DNA from: Bacteroidales bacterium
GTDB lineage: Bacteria; Bacteroidota; Bacteroidia; Bacteroidales; Muribaculaceae
Reading direction: 5' to 3'
Length of the DNA: 64,000 nucleotides
NCBI GenBank assembly: GCA_015060975.1
Contig: SUXI01000002.1
Location: forward strand, 124,001 to 188,000
The position numbers were made by a program, and so were the translations under genes. Every line of letters begins with the position of its first letter. The stretch's first letter is position 1. Below the pieces are notes generated by a model. The model saw nothing but the letters and a program-made list of their open reading frames with translations. It did not search any database and was not told the DNA's origin. This document shows positions 18,299-27,272 of this stretch, one piece after another.

Positions 18299-18895
18299 TT
18301 AAAATAATGTGAGTTGCGGGTCAAGGAGTCGGAATGATTGACGGTGTAGTGGTGATGCTCCGTGTGTGGCAATGGCTGCTCGATGAGTTTTTGTGGGATA
18401 ACCTTTGTTGATATTCCAACCATATTGAGGATATTGCTCATGAAGCCTACACATACATTCATCACGATGTGTTTTAGCAAGAATTGACGCTGCTGCGATA
18501 TTGCCAAATCGACCATCACCTTTCACAAACGTTTGCCAAGGAATATCTCCGTATGGCTTAAAGCGATTCCCATCAACTATAATCGCTCCCGGCACAATTG
18601 TCAATGCGTCAATGGCACGATGCATAGCAAGTATTGACGCATTAAGAATGTTTATTTTGTCGATTTCTTGTGCCGAAACCACTCCCACCGCCCAAGCTAA
18701 TGCCTCGGCTTCTATGATAGGACGAAGCTTTTCGCGACGCGCTTCAGTGAGCTGTTTTGAATCGTTGAGTAAAGGATGATGAAAATCTTCAGGAAGAATA
18801 ACCGCAGCGGCATAAACCGGTCCGGCAAGGCACCCACGACCGGCCTCATCACAACCGGCTTCATATCGCCCGGATATATAGCAATTAGGTAGCAT
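18299..18895 (-). CDS. rnhB: Ribonuclease HII
   Basis: This enzyme cleaves RNA in RNA-DNA hybrids and removes misincorporated ribonucleotides. The catalytic signature [16 protein letters not shown] is near the N-terminus, followed by [12 protein letters not shown], the Asp of IIVDGN, and [10 protein letters not shown] with the conserved Lys/Asp. At 198 aa the length is standard. It is convergent with the restriction-modification operon and lies 16 bp downstream of a response-regulator gene on the same strand. Confidence 0.95.
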   Translation of the reverse strand: MLPNCYISGRYEAGCDEAGRGCLAGPVYAAAVILPEDFHHPLLNDSKQLTEARREKLRPIIEAEALAWAVGVVSAQEIDKINILNASILAMHRAIDALTIVPGAIIVDGNRFKPYGDIPWQTFVKGDGRFGNIAAASILAKTHRDECMCRLHEQYPQYGWNINKGYPTKTHRAAIATHGASPLHRQSFRLLDPQLTLF

Positions 18896-18911
18896 TTAAG
18901 TTATAAATAAC

Positions 18912-19301
18912 CTATTTTTTGATAGAATGCCGACGAAGAATAGATTGTATTCGAGCCGTTAACTCTCGCATAGAAAAAGGTTTTAATATATAGTCGTCGG
19001 CTCCGGATCTTAATCCGTTAATAGCCTCACCTTTCATATCTTTATCGGAACAAATAACAATAGGGATGTGCGATGTTTTGGAATTTTGCTTTACATTATT
19101 CGCAAACTCTATTCCACTTAGTTTACCTATTTTCACATCAGTAATAATAAGATCATATACTGATAAATCAACACGATTAGCTTTTTCAATGCTATCTGAA
19201 ATATCAACAGAGTAACCTTCGTTTTCGAGATTATATTTAATTAAGTCAAGGACTATTGGCTCGTCATCGATGGCAAGTATTCTCCCTTGGCAATTTGTCA
19301 T
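18912..19301 (-). CDS. Response regulator receiver-only protein, 129 aa
   Basis: This is a single CheY-like receiver domain. The acidic pocket is in LAIDDEPIV, the phosphoacceptor Asp is in LIITDVKIGKLSG (near 54), and the conserved Lys is in DDYILKPFSM (about 107). There is no output domain, so it probably acts by protein interaction or as a phosphorelay component. No cognate kinase gene lies next to it. A -7 element (TATTTTTG on the minus strand) sits 41 bp upstream, just beyond the terminator of the transporter gene. Confidence 0.9.
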   Translation of the reverse strand: MTNCQGRILAIDDEPIVLDLIKYNLENEGYSVDISDSIEKANRVDLSVYDLIITDVKIGKLSGIEFANNVKQNSKTSHIPIVICSDKDMKGEAINGLRSGADDYILKPFSMRELTARIQSILRRHSIKK

Positions 19302-19342
19302 AGAATTATGTTAAATATTGATTGATTTTATATTTACAAGTA

Positions 19343-19350
19343 CAAAAATA
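19343..19350 (-). promoter_or_regulatory. -7 promoter element (TATTTTTG) for the response regulator
   Basis: Minus-strand TATTTTTG fits TAnnTTTG and lies between the transporter terminator and the response-regulator start. Confidence 0.5.
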
Positions 19351-19354
19351 TAAC

Positions 19355-19388
19355 AAACGGCTACTATCGGAATGGATAGTAACCGTTT
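19355..19388 (-). terminator. Terminator of the Na/Pi transporter gene
   Basis: A 14-bp stem with one mismatch (AAACGGCTACTATC at 19355-19368 with 19375-19388, 6-nt loop) lies 30 bp past the transporter stop. A T-rich tract follows on the minus strand. Confidence 0.8.
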
Positions 19389-19418
19389 TGTGTTATCTTT
19401 GTGCTTGCAATTTAATCA

Positions 19419-21173
19419 CTAAGCCTTGTGCTTGCGAAACCAGTCTTTAACCGTATCGACAACATTGATAATATAGTCGCCTGTGCGCTCAAGGTCTCCG
19501 ATCAGATCCATGTAATAGATTCCCGCTTGATATTCGTAATGACGATTATTGATGTTTTCAATATTTGCCACACGCAAGTTATTACGCATATTGTTGATTT
19601 CACGTTCATGATTATATGACACTATAATATCTTCTTCTCTCACATCCTCAAGGTCATCAAGAAGCACCATCATATTTTTCATTGCATTCTTAACGTAGGC
19701 AAACATGTGGTCGATATTTTCATAAATCTCATTGTTGAATGCGACATGCCCTTCTTGTTTACGAGCAAGAATTTTTGCAACTCCAAAACAACTATCGGCA
19801 ATACTTTCAATTTCTGAAATAATATTCAGCATGGCTGCGATACGTTGCTTCCCTTGATTTGACAATCGACCTTCGGCACAACGATTGAGATAGTTGGCAA
19901 TCTCAATTTCCATGCGGTCGGAAATTTCTTCATATTTCTCAAGTCGAGAATATAATTTATTGAAATCCTCACTTCCTTCTTTAGTGTGAACAAGGTCTTG
20001 CGCCATGCCGAGCATTCGACTCACACGTTTGGCATAGACCCCGATTTCTTTTTCGGCTTGAGCCATATTCAATTCCGATGCAGCGACACGACCACTTGAA
20101 ATGTAGGTGAGCTGGAACTCATCGTCCCCTTTGTGCTTGCTTGGCATAATTTTTTCCACGACAGTTACATACAATTTTGTCATCCAAATCATTATAGATA
20201 GGTTGATAAGATTGAATATGGTGTGGAATATAGAAAGACCAAAAGACGCCCAACCTGCCATTATTGCCATTTGAGTAGAATCATTTCCTGTGTAATTATA
20301 TATTGCGGTTGGATCCCCTTGCCCAAGGTGGTCAGTCACCCAAACTGTTAGGTCGGTAAATGGGATAAACAAAGCCAATGCCCAAATTGTACCAAACACA
20401 TTAAACAACAAATGGCATAACGCAGCACGTTTTGCGGCAAGATTAGCCCCGAGAGATGCAATGATTGGAGTGATTGTTGTTCCGATGTTACTACCAAGAA
20501 TCATTGCGCATGCCAAGTCAAAAGTAATCCACCCTTTGGTACACATAATTAGCACTATTGCAATTGATGCCGAAGATGACTGAATAATCATTGTAACAAT
20601 AATTCCAATCAACACAAACAACAGAACCGAACCATATCCCATATCGGCATATTGTGTCAAGAATCCGAAAATTTCAGGGCTTGACTTCAAATCGGGCACA
20701 TTTGCCTCAATCCAATCAAGACCAATAAATAATAATGCAAAACCCAAAATAATTTCGCCTATTGATTTTCTACGGCTGTGGCTTGAGAATAAGAGAGGAA
20801 TACAGAATGCTATTAAAGGCACTGCGAATGCTCCAATATCAACTTTAAATCCAAAAAGGGTGATAATCCAAGCCGTTGCAGTCGTACCCACATTGGCTCC
20901 CATAATCACAGCCACCGATTGTGCCAATGACATGAGACCTGCACTTACGAAACTCACAACCATCACGGTTGATGCCGATGAACTTTGAATTAATGCAGTG
21001 ATTGAAAACCCGGTGAGAGCCCCGGTGAAACGATTGCGGGTCATGGCTCCCAAAATGTTGCGAAGCCCGTTTCCTGCAGCTTTTTGGAGACCTTCACTCA
21101 TAAGTGTCATACCATAAAGGAATATGCCCACAGCTCCAAGCAACGTTAGAAAGTCTAATAAACTATAGTCCAT
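19419..21173 (-). CDS. Na/Pi cotransporter family protein with PhoU-like C-terminus, 584 aa
   Basis: The N-terminal about 340 residues carry two inverted repeats of hydrophobic helices. They contain the QSSSAS signatures typical of the PNaS (NptA) family (TALIQSSSASTVMVVS near 60 and MIIQSSSASIAIVLI near 197). The C-terminal 220 residues are helical and PhoU-like. It most likely imports phosphate with sodium across the inner membrane. A TAnnTTTG element lies 57 bp upstream, and a Fur-box-like palindrome lies in the presumed leader. Confidence 0.88.
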   Translation of the reverse strand: MDYSLLDFLTLLGAVGIFLYGMTLMSEGLQKAAGNGLRNILGAMTRNRFTGALTGFSITALIQSSSASTVMVVSFVSAGLMSLAQSVAVIMGANVGTTATAWIITLFGFKVDIGAFAVPLIAFCIPLLFSSHSRRKSIGEIILGFALLFIGLDWIEANVPDLKSSPEIFGFLTQYADMGYGSVLLFVLIGIIVTMIIQSSSASIAIVLIMCTKGWITFDLACAMILGSNIGTTITPIIASLGANLAAKRAALCHLLFNVFGTIWALALFIPFTDLTVWVTDHLGQGDPTAIYNYTGNDSTQMAIMAGWASFGLSIFHTIFNLINLSIMIWMTKLYVTVVEKIMPSKHKGDDEFQLTYISSGRVAASELNMAQAEKEIGVYAKRVSRMLGMAQDLVHTKEGSEDFNKLYSRLEKYEEISDRMEIEIANYLNRCAEGRLSNQGKQRIAAMLNIISEIESIADSCFGVAKILARKQEGHVAFNNEIYENIDHMFAYVKNAMKNMMVLLDDLEDVREEDIIVSYNHEREINNMRNNLRVANIENINNRHYEYQAGIYYMDLIGDLERTGDYIINVVDTVKDWFRKHKA

Positions 21174-21191
21174 CTGTTATTTATAAAAAGT

Positions 21192-21204
21192 GATAATGAT
21201 TATC
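21192..21204. promoter_or_regulatory. Palindrome resembling a Fur box (GATAATGATTATC)
   Basis: GATAAT and ATTATC form perfect complementary arms around one G. The core looks like half of the enterobacterial Fur box. It is 19 bp upstream of the Na/Pi transporter start, inside the expected 5' leader. Binding by a Fur homologue is only a suggestion. Confidence 0.35.
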
Positions 21205-21229
21205 AATGTTGAGCGAAATATTCGCCACA

Positions 21230-21237
21230 CAAAGTTA
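21230..21237 (-). promoter_or_regulatory. -7 promoter element (TAACTTTG) for the Na/Pi transporter
   Basis: Minus-strand TAACTTTG matches TAnnTTTG, 57 bp before the start codon. Confidence 0.55.
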
Positions 21238-21383
21238 TAATTATTATCCATAAATCACAACAAAACAAAATAAATTTTAATCAATATCACACTCTCATTC
21301 GCAACTTTTTATCGTTTTAATACTTTCTTCTTATTTTTTGTTCGGTTTTTCGGTTTTTATTTGTTCAAGATATTAAAAAGCAT

Positions 21384-21391
21384 TAATTTTG
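21384..21391 (+). promoter_or_regulatory. Promoter (TTTG, 20-bp spacer, TAATTTTG) for the acyl-CoA ligase
   Basis: TAATTTTG is preceded by TTTG at 21360-21363 with a 20-bp spacer, which fits the Bacteroidetes -33/-7 arrangement. The start codon is 50 bp downstream. Confidence 0.65.
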
Positions 21392-21440
21392 CAAATAAAT
21401 TAATTTGATATAACTCTTTAAACATAATTATATAAAACTT

Positions 21441-23105
21441 ATGAATTTTACATCAGTAAACAAAACCTTTGAGGCATCTTTTCGTGCGAACTGGGATCGC
21501 CCCGCAATTTCTAACTACCAAGGTGCAACATTGCATTTTCGCGACATCGCACAAAGAATCGCACAACTTCACATAATGTTTGAAGAGTGTGGACTGGGGA
21601 AAGGCGACAAAGTGGCAATATGTTCAAGAAACCAAGCCAATTGGGCTGTTTCATTCTTATCGGTTTTAACATACGGAGCTGTGCCGGTGCCTTTGATGCA
21701 TGAGTTTAAACCCTCAAACATTCACCACCTTGTTAATCACTCCGAATCAAAAGTATTATTTGTTGATGAAGTTATTTGGGAAAATGTTGTAGAATCTGAG
21801 ATGCCCGAGTTGCAGGCAATTATACAAGTAAACACGTTTAAGCTTTTATATGCCGCCAACGATAGGATTACCGAAGCCCGAGCCCGTCTCAACGAGCTGT
21901 TTGGTAAAAAATATCCAATGGAATTTGCGCCCGAATCAATCAACTATTATGAAGATAAAGCCGACGAATTAGCTATCATCAACTACACATCGGGAACATC
22001 CGGCTTCTCAAAAGGAGTAATGATACCATTTAGGGCTATCGCCTCCAACCTTGAATTTGGACGCAAAGCACTCCCTCAAATCAATAACACTTCAAATGTG
22101 GTTTCGATGTTGCCATGCGCTCACATGTATGGGCTTATGTTTGAAGTATTATATGAATTATCAATGGGGTGTCATGTGCACTTCCTCTCGCGCGTTCCAA
22201 GTCCTAAAATCATTTTGCAAGCATTGTCCGAGGTAAAACCTACTGTAGTTATAGCGGTACCACTCATTATTGAAAAGATTTACAAAAACAAAGTAAAACC
22301 CGTGTTAGACAAAGTGGGAATCAAATATGCAATGAAAGTACCGGGGCTTGACCAAATGATTATCAATAAAATCAGAGGTGAACTTATAAACGCATTTGGT
22401 GGAGAGTTCTATGAAGTAATAATAGGTGGAGCCGCCTTCAACAAAGAAGTTGAAACATTCTTCAAGAAAATGAACTTCCCTTTCACCGTGGGTTATGGTA
22501 TGACAGAATGCGCTCCTATTATCACATATTCCGACTGGAAAACCGAAAAACTTTACTCTTGCGGTGAAATCGTGCCAAATATGGAGATGAGAATTGACTC
22601 TCCCGACCCCCAAAATATCCCCGGAGAATTGCTCGTTAGAGGTGCAAACGTATTCCTTGGCTATTACAAGAACCCCGAAGCGACCAAAGAAGCTCTCGAT
22701 GAAGATGGTTGGCTACACACAGGCGACATGGGCGTAATTGACGCCGACGGCAGCTTATTCCTCCGTGGACGCTCAAAATGCATGATTTTAGGTCCATCGG
22801 GACAAAACATATACCCCGAAGAAATTGAGGCAGCTCTCGATGTTCGTCCATATTTCGTTGAGTCATTGGTAATTGAAGAAGATGGCGGACTTACCGCATT
22901 GGTATTCCCCGACTTTGACCAAGGTGCCAAAGAAGGAATGAACCAAAAAGAATTTACTAAATATCTGAAATCCACATTGCCCGACATCAACAAAGACCTG
23001 CCTAACTATGCCCGTCTGAAGAAAATCGAAATTATGTCGGAAGCATTTGAAAGGACACCTAAAAAGAGTATTAAACGATACCTATATCAACGAAGAACCA
23101 AATAA
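21441..23105 (+). CDS. AMP-dependent long-chain acyl-CoA synthetase, 554 aa
   Basis: This enzyme activates a carboxylic acid, probably a fatty acid, through an acyl-adenylate to the CoA thioester. The ANL-superfamily motifs are in order: P-loop INYTSGTSGFSKGVM (residues about 180), VGYGMTECAP (about 353), the hinge and ribose-binding HTGDMGVIDADGSLFLRGR (about 426) and the catalytic Lys in TPKKSIKRYLY near the C-terminus. No membrane segment is predicted. It is monocistronic, with its own promoter and a strong terminator. Confidence 0.9.
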   Translation: MNFTSVNKTFEASFRANWDRPAISNYQGATLHFRDIAQRIAQLHIMFEECGLGKGDKVAICSRNQANWAVSFLSVLTYGAVPVPLMHEFKPSNIHHLVNHSESKVLFVDEVIWENVVESEMPELQAIIQVNTFKLLYAANDRITEARARLNELFGKKYPMEFAPESINYYEDKADELAIINYTSGTSGFSKGVMIPFRAIASNLEFGRKALPQINNTSNVVSMLPCAHMYGLMFEVLYELSMGCHVHFLSRVPSPKIILQALSEVKPTVVIAVPLIIEKIYKNKVKPVLDKVGIKYAMKVPGLDQMIINKIRGELINAFGGEFYEVIIGGAAFNKEVETFFKKMNFPFTVGYGMTECAPIITYSDWKTEKLYSCGEIVPNMEMRIDSPDPQNIPGELLVRGANVFLGYYKNPEATKEALDEDGWLHTGDMGVIDADGSLFLRGRSKCMILGPSGQNIYPEEIEAALDVRPYFVESLVIEEDGGLTALVFPDFDQGAKEGMNQKEFTKYLKSTLPDINKDLPNYARLKKIEIMSEAFERTPKKSIKRYLYQRRTK

Positions 23106-23119
23106 TTTTTAATAAGTTC

Positions 23120-23159
23120 AAGGAGATGTGTCATAAATAATCGATTCATCTCCTTTTTT
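23120..23159 (+). terminator. Terminator of the acyl-CoA ligase gene
   Basis: AAGGAGATG (23120-23128) pairs with CATCTCCTT (23147-23155), followed by a T run. It is 14 bp past the stop codon. Confidence 0.85.
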
Positions 23160-23268
23160 CATAAGTTTCAACACCACATCTACAACAACATAGTGGTTAG
23201 TGACTTTTTACACACACATCTTTTTGATACTGAACCTAGGTTCTGTTAGGTATCCTATAATAAAAAAA

Positions 23269-23365
23269 GGGCAAGCTTACTACATCGCACCGCTACGACC
23301 CGGTACCGCTGCTTCGATCAAGACCTGACGGAGTTCCCGGGGAGCTGGTCGTGTAGGACTTACCC
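23269..23365 (-). ncRNA. ffs: Bacterial small signal recognition particle RNA (4.5S)
   Basis: On the minus strand the ends GGGTAAG and CTTGCCC pair as a closing stem. The apical part contains GTCAGGTCTTGATCGAAGCAGC, the domain IV hairpin that binds Ffh (compare GGTCAGGTCCGGAAGGAAGCAGC in other bacteria). A -7 element lies at 23371-23378, placing the start at about 23364, and a run of T residues follows the 3' end at 23262-23268. With Ffh this RNA targets ribosomes making membrane proteins to the translocon. The ends are set by the closing stem. Confidence 0.92.
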
Positions 23366-23370
23366 GAGTG

Positions 23371-23378
23371 CAAAGGTA
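23371..23378 (-). promoter_or_regulatory. Promoter for the SRP RNA (TTG, 19-bp spacer, TACCTTTG)
   Basis: Minus-strand TACCTTTG is preceded 19 bp upstream by a TTG at about 23398-23400. It is placed correctly to start the SRP RNA at the base of its closing stem. Confidence 0.75.
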
Positions 23379-23502
23379 CAACTTTTTTTTCATTATACAA
23401 TACTTTATTGAGGTTACACCTATTTTTTCACCTCAAAAGTTGCACTTCAGGTTGGAATCTTAAGTTATTTTATGCGTTTACTCGTTCGATTCTATAATTG
23501 AT

Positions 23503-23741
23503 TTACTCTATGATTTTATTGGTCCAACCATCGCTTATGCAGGCTAATTGAGCATAATGGGCATAATTTAAAACCGCTTCTATCGCTTTGTTAATGATTG
23601 ATTCCGCGCCCTTAATATTGTAGTTGCGATTTGGAGCAAATCGGCATTCCAAAGGAAAGCATCAAATGTTTGTATCATTGCTTCTTCCTCTATATAGTCA
23701 TATATTACCAATATAGTGCAGATACAACAAATAATATCCAT
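23503..23741 (-). pseudogene. Possible frameshifted small gene remnant
   Basis: A minus-strand frame opens at ATG 23741 and reads MDIICCICTILVIYDYIEEEAM to a stop at 23580. Part-way through, another frame continues as NRNYNIKGAESIINKAIEAVLNYAHY and ends at 23503-23505. Joined by one frameshift they give a plausible roughly 80-residue helical peptide. I do not recognise the family, and this could be chance coding in a region otherwise without genes. Confidence 0.3.
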
Positions 23742-23879
23742 ATATTACCACATACCGATGCAAAAACATTATAATTAATCCATAATAGCTATAGTTTTTC
23801 GGTAAATATTGTTATATGTATGAGGAGATGAAAATATTATGTATTTGTTTAAGATATTGCAATTAAATGAAAAGTGTTG

Positions 23880-23887
23880 TAAATTTG
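23880..23887 (+). promoter_or_regulatory. Promoter (TTG, 19-bp spacer, TAAATTTG) for sdaA
   Basis: TAAATTTG is preceded by TTGC at 23857-23860 with a 19-bp spacer. Transcription would start about 15 nt before the ATG at 23910. Confidence 0.65.
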
Positions 23888-23909
23888 AGGTAAATAAAAG
23901 TTGAAGTCT

Positions 23910-25106
23910 ATGGAATCAATAAGAGAGATATATAAAATAGGTATAGGTCCGTCGAGTAGTCACACTATGGGACCGAAGCGTGCGGCTGAGAGATTTTTGG
24001 CTCGCACCGGTGGGGCGACAAGTTATCGCGTAACTCTATATGGTTCGCTCGCGGCAACCGGGAAAGGTCACTTGACCGATAAGGCTATTCTTGATGTGCT
24101 CACTCCTGCGGCTCCCACTAAGATTGTGTGGAAGCCCGACGTTTTTCTACCATTCCACCCCAATGCAATGAAGTTTGAAGCGTTTGATAGCATGGGTAAA
24201 GTGATAGATGAATGGACGGTGTATTCCATAGGCGGTGGTGATATAGCCGAGGAAGGGCAGTCGCGAGTGCATAACCATGTGTATGAGATGACACGTATTG
24301 CCGATATACAAGCATGGTGCGAAAAAACCGGGCACAACTATTGGGAATATGTGGAGCAATGCGAGGGTCCGGAAATATGGGACTATCTTCGCAAAGTGTG
24401 GCATGTGATGAAAGCCGCGGTAGAACGAGGCATCGAGGCCGAAGGGGTATTGCCTGGCGGACTTGGTGTGCGCCGCAAAGCTGTGACTTATTATGTTCAT
24501 GCACAAGGTTATACCGGTAGTCTTAAAAGCCGAGGATTGACCTATGCTTATGCTCTTGCCGTGAGTGAGGAGAATGCTGCCGGCGGACAAATCGTTACGG
24601 CACCCACTTGTGGGTCGTGTGGCATCGTTCCCTCTGTGTTATATCATCTTCACACGTCAAAAGGATTCTCTGAAGATCGCATTTTGCGTTCGCTTGCCAC
24701 CGCCGGAATATTTGGCAACGTGGTGAAAACAAATGCGTCGGTATCGGGAGCCGAAGTGGGTTGTCAAGGAGAAGTGGGTGTGGCATGTGCTATGGCTGCA
24801 GCTGCATCATGCCAACTATTTGGTGGAACTCCCGCACAAATAGAATATAGTGCCGAAATGGGACTTGAACATCACCTTGGATTGACTTGCGACCCGGTGT
24901 GTGGATTGGTTCAGATTCCGTGTATCGAACGCAATGCCATGGCAGCAGCGCGTGCACTTGATGCCAATCTTTATTCGCAGATCTCCGACGGCAAACACAC
25001 CGTCACATTCGACCGCATCGTTGAGGTGATGAAACAAACCGGTCACGACCTCCCTAGTCTTTACAAAGAAACGGCTCAAGGTGGTCTCGCCGCTATTCAC
25101 GAGTAG
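23910..25106 (+). CDS. sdaA: L-serine ammonia-lyase (iron-sulfur), single chain
   Basis: This enzyme converts L-serine to pyruvate and ammonia with a [4Fe-4S] cluster. The N-terminal beta domain has GIGPSSSHTMGPKRAAERF. The alpha domain has the cluster motifs TAPTCGSCGIVPSVLYH, EVGCQGEVGVACAMAAAA and CDPVCGLVQIPCIERNA. I prefer the ATG at 23910 over the TTG three codons upstream. At 398 aa both domains are fused, as usual for this form. It is monocistronic with its own promoter. Confidence 0.95.
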   Translation: MESIREIYKIGIGPSSSHTMGPKRAAERFLARTGGATSYRVTLYGSLAATGKGHLTDKAILDVLTPAAPTKIVWKPDVFLPFHPNAMKFEAFDSMGKVIDEWTVYSIGGGDIAEEGQSRVHNHVYEMTRIADIQAWCEKTGHNYWEYVEQCEGPEIWDYLRKVWHVMKAAVERGIEAEGVLPGGLGVRRKAVTYYVHAQGYTGSLKSRGLTYAYALAVSEENAAGGQIVTAPTCGSCGIVPSVLYHLHTSKGFSEDRILRSLATAGIFGNVVKTNASVSGAEVGCQGEVGVACAMAAAASCQLFGGTPAQIEYSAEMGLEHHLGLTCDPVCGLVQIPCIERNAMAAARALDANLYSQISDGKHTVTFDRIVEVMKQTGHDLPSLYKETAQGGLAAIHE

Positions 25107-25140
25107 GCTAAATGAAATAAGCCGTTAAAGACTTTAATTA

Positions 25141-25815
25141 TTATAATATATTCTTTTCGATGATTTTTTTCAACACGAGGGGTGTTTCGGGTCCCATGTT
25201 GAAGATGAGGTCGAGCATTGTGAGGTTGGGAATAAATCCCTGTTGCGATGCTCTCACTTGGTAGTATTCAATGGGGTGTAAAAGGTCGAAATTGCTATTG
25301 CGATAGTCAGATATTAAGCAATCGTTTTTATCTACCAATTCTTTTTCGGTTTGAGTGAGTTCATAACGGATATTGCTCTCGATGCCGGCAATGCGACGAA
25401 TGATTGCATCGAAGCTAATGTTGAGATCCATCAACGATTCGGGCTGAATGCCGTCGCGAGGTTGCAGATAGGGCGTCAATTCGTCAATATAATATTCAAA
25501 AAAAGGAGTGCGACCATACGCCGACCATAGCGCAACTTTGTGTATATTCCACCACCCTCCATGAGCCGACACCCCGGCATCGTTCCATGTTGCACCTATG
25601 CGAGGTTTTGCGATAGGCACGGTGAGGGTGAGGCGACCATTTACATCGGCAATGTCGTAGCGATGCATGAGTTTACGGCGTTTGTCATATCGGCAATAAC
25701 GATCAATCACCACATTGCGGTGGCTTGCCATCAAAGCGTAATAACCAATGCTGCCACACAGGGCGGGTGGCAGCACTAGGGTTGTTGTTTTATGTTTGAT
25801 AAGAGGGGAAAACAC
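25141..25815 (-). CDS. WbqC-like family protein, 224 aa
   Basis: The N-terminus (LPPALCGSIGYYALM) and the segments VVIDRYCRYDKRRKLMHRY and LTVPIAKPRIGATWND match the WbqC-like family as I remember it. These proteins occur near surface glycan genes; the reaction is not established. No signal peptide or membrane helix is visible. The gene overlaps lepB by one base, so both are probably co-transcribed with dapB further upstream. Confidence 0.8.
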   Translation of the reverse strand: MFSPLIKHKTTTLVLPPALCGSIGYYALMASHRNVVIDRYCRYDKRRKLMHRYDIADVNGRLTLTVPIAKPRIGATWNDAGVSAHGGWWNIHKVALWSAYGRTPFFEYYIDELTPYLQPRDGIQPESLMDLNISFDAIIRRIAGIESNIRYELTQTEKELVDKNDCLISDYRNSNFDLLHPIEYYQVRASQQGFIPNLTMLDLIFNMGPETPLVLKKIIEKNIL

Positions 25816-27266
25816 TATTCTTTGTCGGGATTAGCATCTTTAAATATACGATTCCAGCGAATACCCCCATTAAACAACGATTTATCCTTGTCAAATGATA
25901 TAAGCACAAACATTGGTGTTCCCACAATATGATCTTCGGGAACGAATCCCCAAAAACGAGAGTCAAGCGAATTGTCGCGATTATCACCTACCATAAAGTA
26001 ATAATCCATCTTAAATGTATATTTTTCGGCAGGACTTCCATTTATATACACTTTATCACCACGCAATTCGGCATCATAATTATGTTCATAGTTGCGAATG
26101 CAACGATTATAACGATACCAATTTTCAGGAGTAAGCTCTATCGTCGCTCCTTTTTTAGGTATCCATAAGCCTTTTTCGCCACCATAATTATAACTACTCC
26201 ACCCGTCAGAAACCACATCTGGGAACAGATATTCAACTCGACCAAGCGCCGAATCTCCCAATTTCATCATCTTTATAACATTTGCATTTGCTCCCAATTT
26301 TTTAGCCATAGCATCTGTAAGTGGGGGCATATACACACTCATGGGGGCGCTTCTATCAATAACAAAACCCGATGCTTGCAATCCTCGCATAAAATCAAGT
26401 TCATTTATATTTATTTCAATGCGATCTTCCACCGCTACCCCCAAGTCATCCCATTCAGCGTCGGTAAGAGGGAATCGCGTTTGAACAATATAAGAGAATT
26501 GCACATTTTCAGGTTGAGCCTGAGCTTTGCCATTTATATATATTACACCATTTTTTATTTGGAATGTCTCACCCGGAAGCCCTACACAACGTTTAACGTA
26601 ATTTTCTCTCCTATCTACGGGACGATACACTATGTCACCAAATATATCTTTGTTTCGTTTCACAAAATCTCGTCCTTGCATTTTTACCAACGTATAATAG
26701 TCAGGATTGGAAACTTTTAATGTCACAGTATCTCCGGCAGGAAAATTAAACACTACAATATCACCGCTTTCTACATCACGCAACCCTTTTAAACGTCGAT
26801 ATTCCAAATTAGGATTATCCAAATAACTTTTTGTGTTTATAATAGGCAATGTGTTATGCACAAGCGGAAAATGAACCGGAGTCATTGGAACACGAGGACC
26901 ATACACCATCTTATTCACCCAAAGATAGTCTCCGGTGAGCAATGTTTTTTCCAATGATGATGAAGGTATTTGATAATTCTGTCCCACAAAACCAAATACA
27001 AAATATACCAATATCAGAGCATAAACTATAGCGTCAACCCAACTCATCACAGTTCGCACCACTTTATTTTTACTATTCTTCCACCAATCAAATGGTATAT
27101 ATCCTGTGATATAAATATCAAATAATAAAAATATGAAAATCGATAGCCACCAATCACCCATCCATGCAACCCACGCAAGAAATATTATGGCTACAATTAT
27201 AAATCTAATCCAACGTGTTATGCGTGTATCTTTTATACGAGTCTTAAAATCTTTTTTATTTCCCAT
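25815..27266 (-). CDS. lepB: Signal peptidase I
   Basis: This protease removes signal peptides at the periplasmic face. Two or three N-terminal helices (about 17-100) are followed by the S26 signature: the catalytic Ser in IPSSSLEKTLL, the Lys in NYVKRCVGLPGETF, and GDNRDNSLDSRFWGFVPEDHIVG near the C-terminus. At 483 aa it is larger than the E. coli enzyme, with an insertion between the Lys box and the GDNRDNS box, as in other Bacteroidetes. It lies 6 bp after dapB. Confidence 0.93.
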   Translation of the reverse strand: MGNKKDFKTRIKDTRITRWIRFIIVAIIFLAWVAWMGDWWLSIFIFLLFDIYITGYIPFDWWKNSKNKVVRTVMSWVDAIVYALILVYFVFGFVGQNYQIPSSSLEKTLLTGDYLWVNKMVYGPRVPMTPVHFPLVHNTLPIINTKSYLDNPNLEYRRLKGLRDVESGDIVVFNFPAGDTVTLKVSNPDYYTLVKMQGRDFVKRNKDIFGDIVYRPVDRRENYVKRCVGLPGETFQIKNGVIYINGKAQAQPENVQFSYIVQTRFPLTDAEWDDLGVAVEDRIEININELDFMRGLQASGFVIDRSAPMSVYMPPLTDAMAKKLGANANVIKMMKLGDSALGRVEYLFPDVVSDGWSSYNYGGEKGLWIPKKGATIELTPENWYRYNRCIRNYEHNYDAELRGDKVYINGSPAEKYTFKMDYYFMVGDNRDNSLDSRFWGFVPEDHIVGTPMFVLISFDKDKSLFNGGIRWNRIFKDANPDKE

Positions 27267-27272
27267 AATAGC

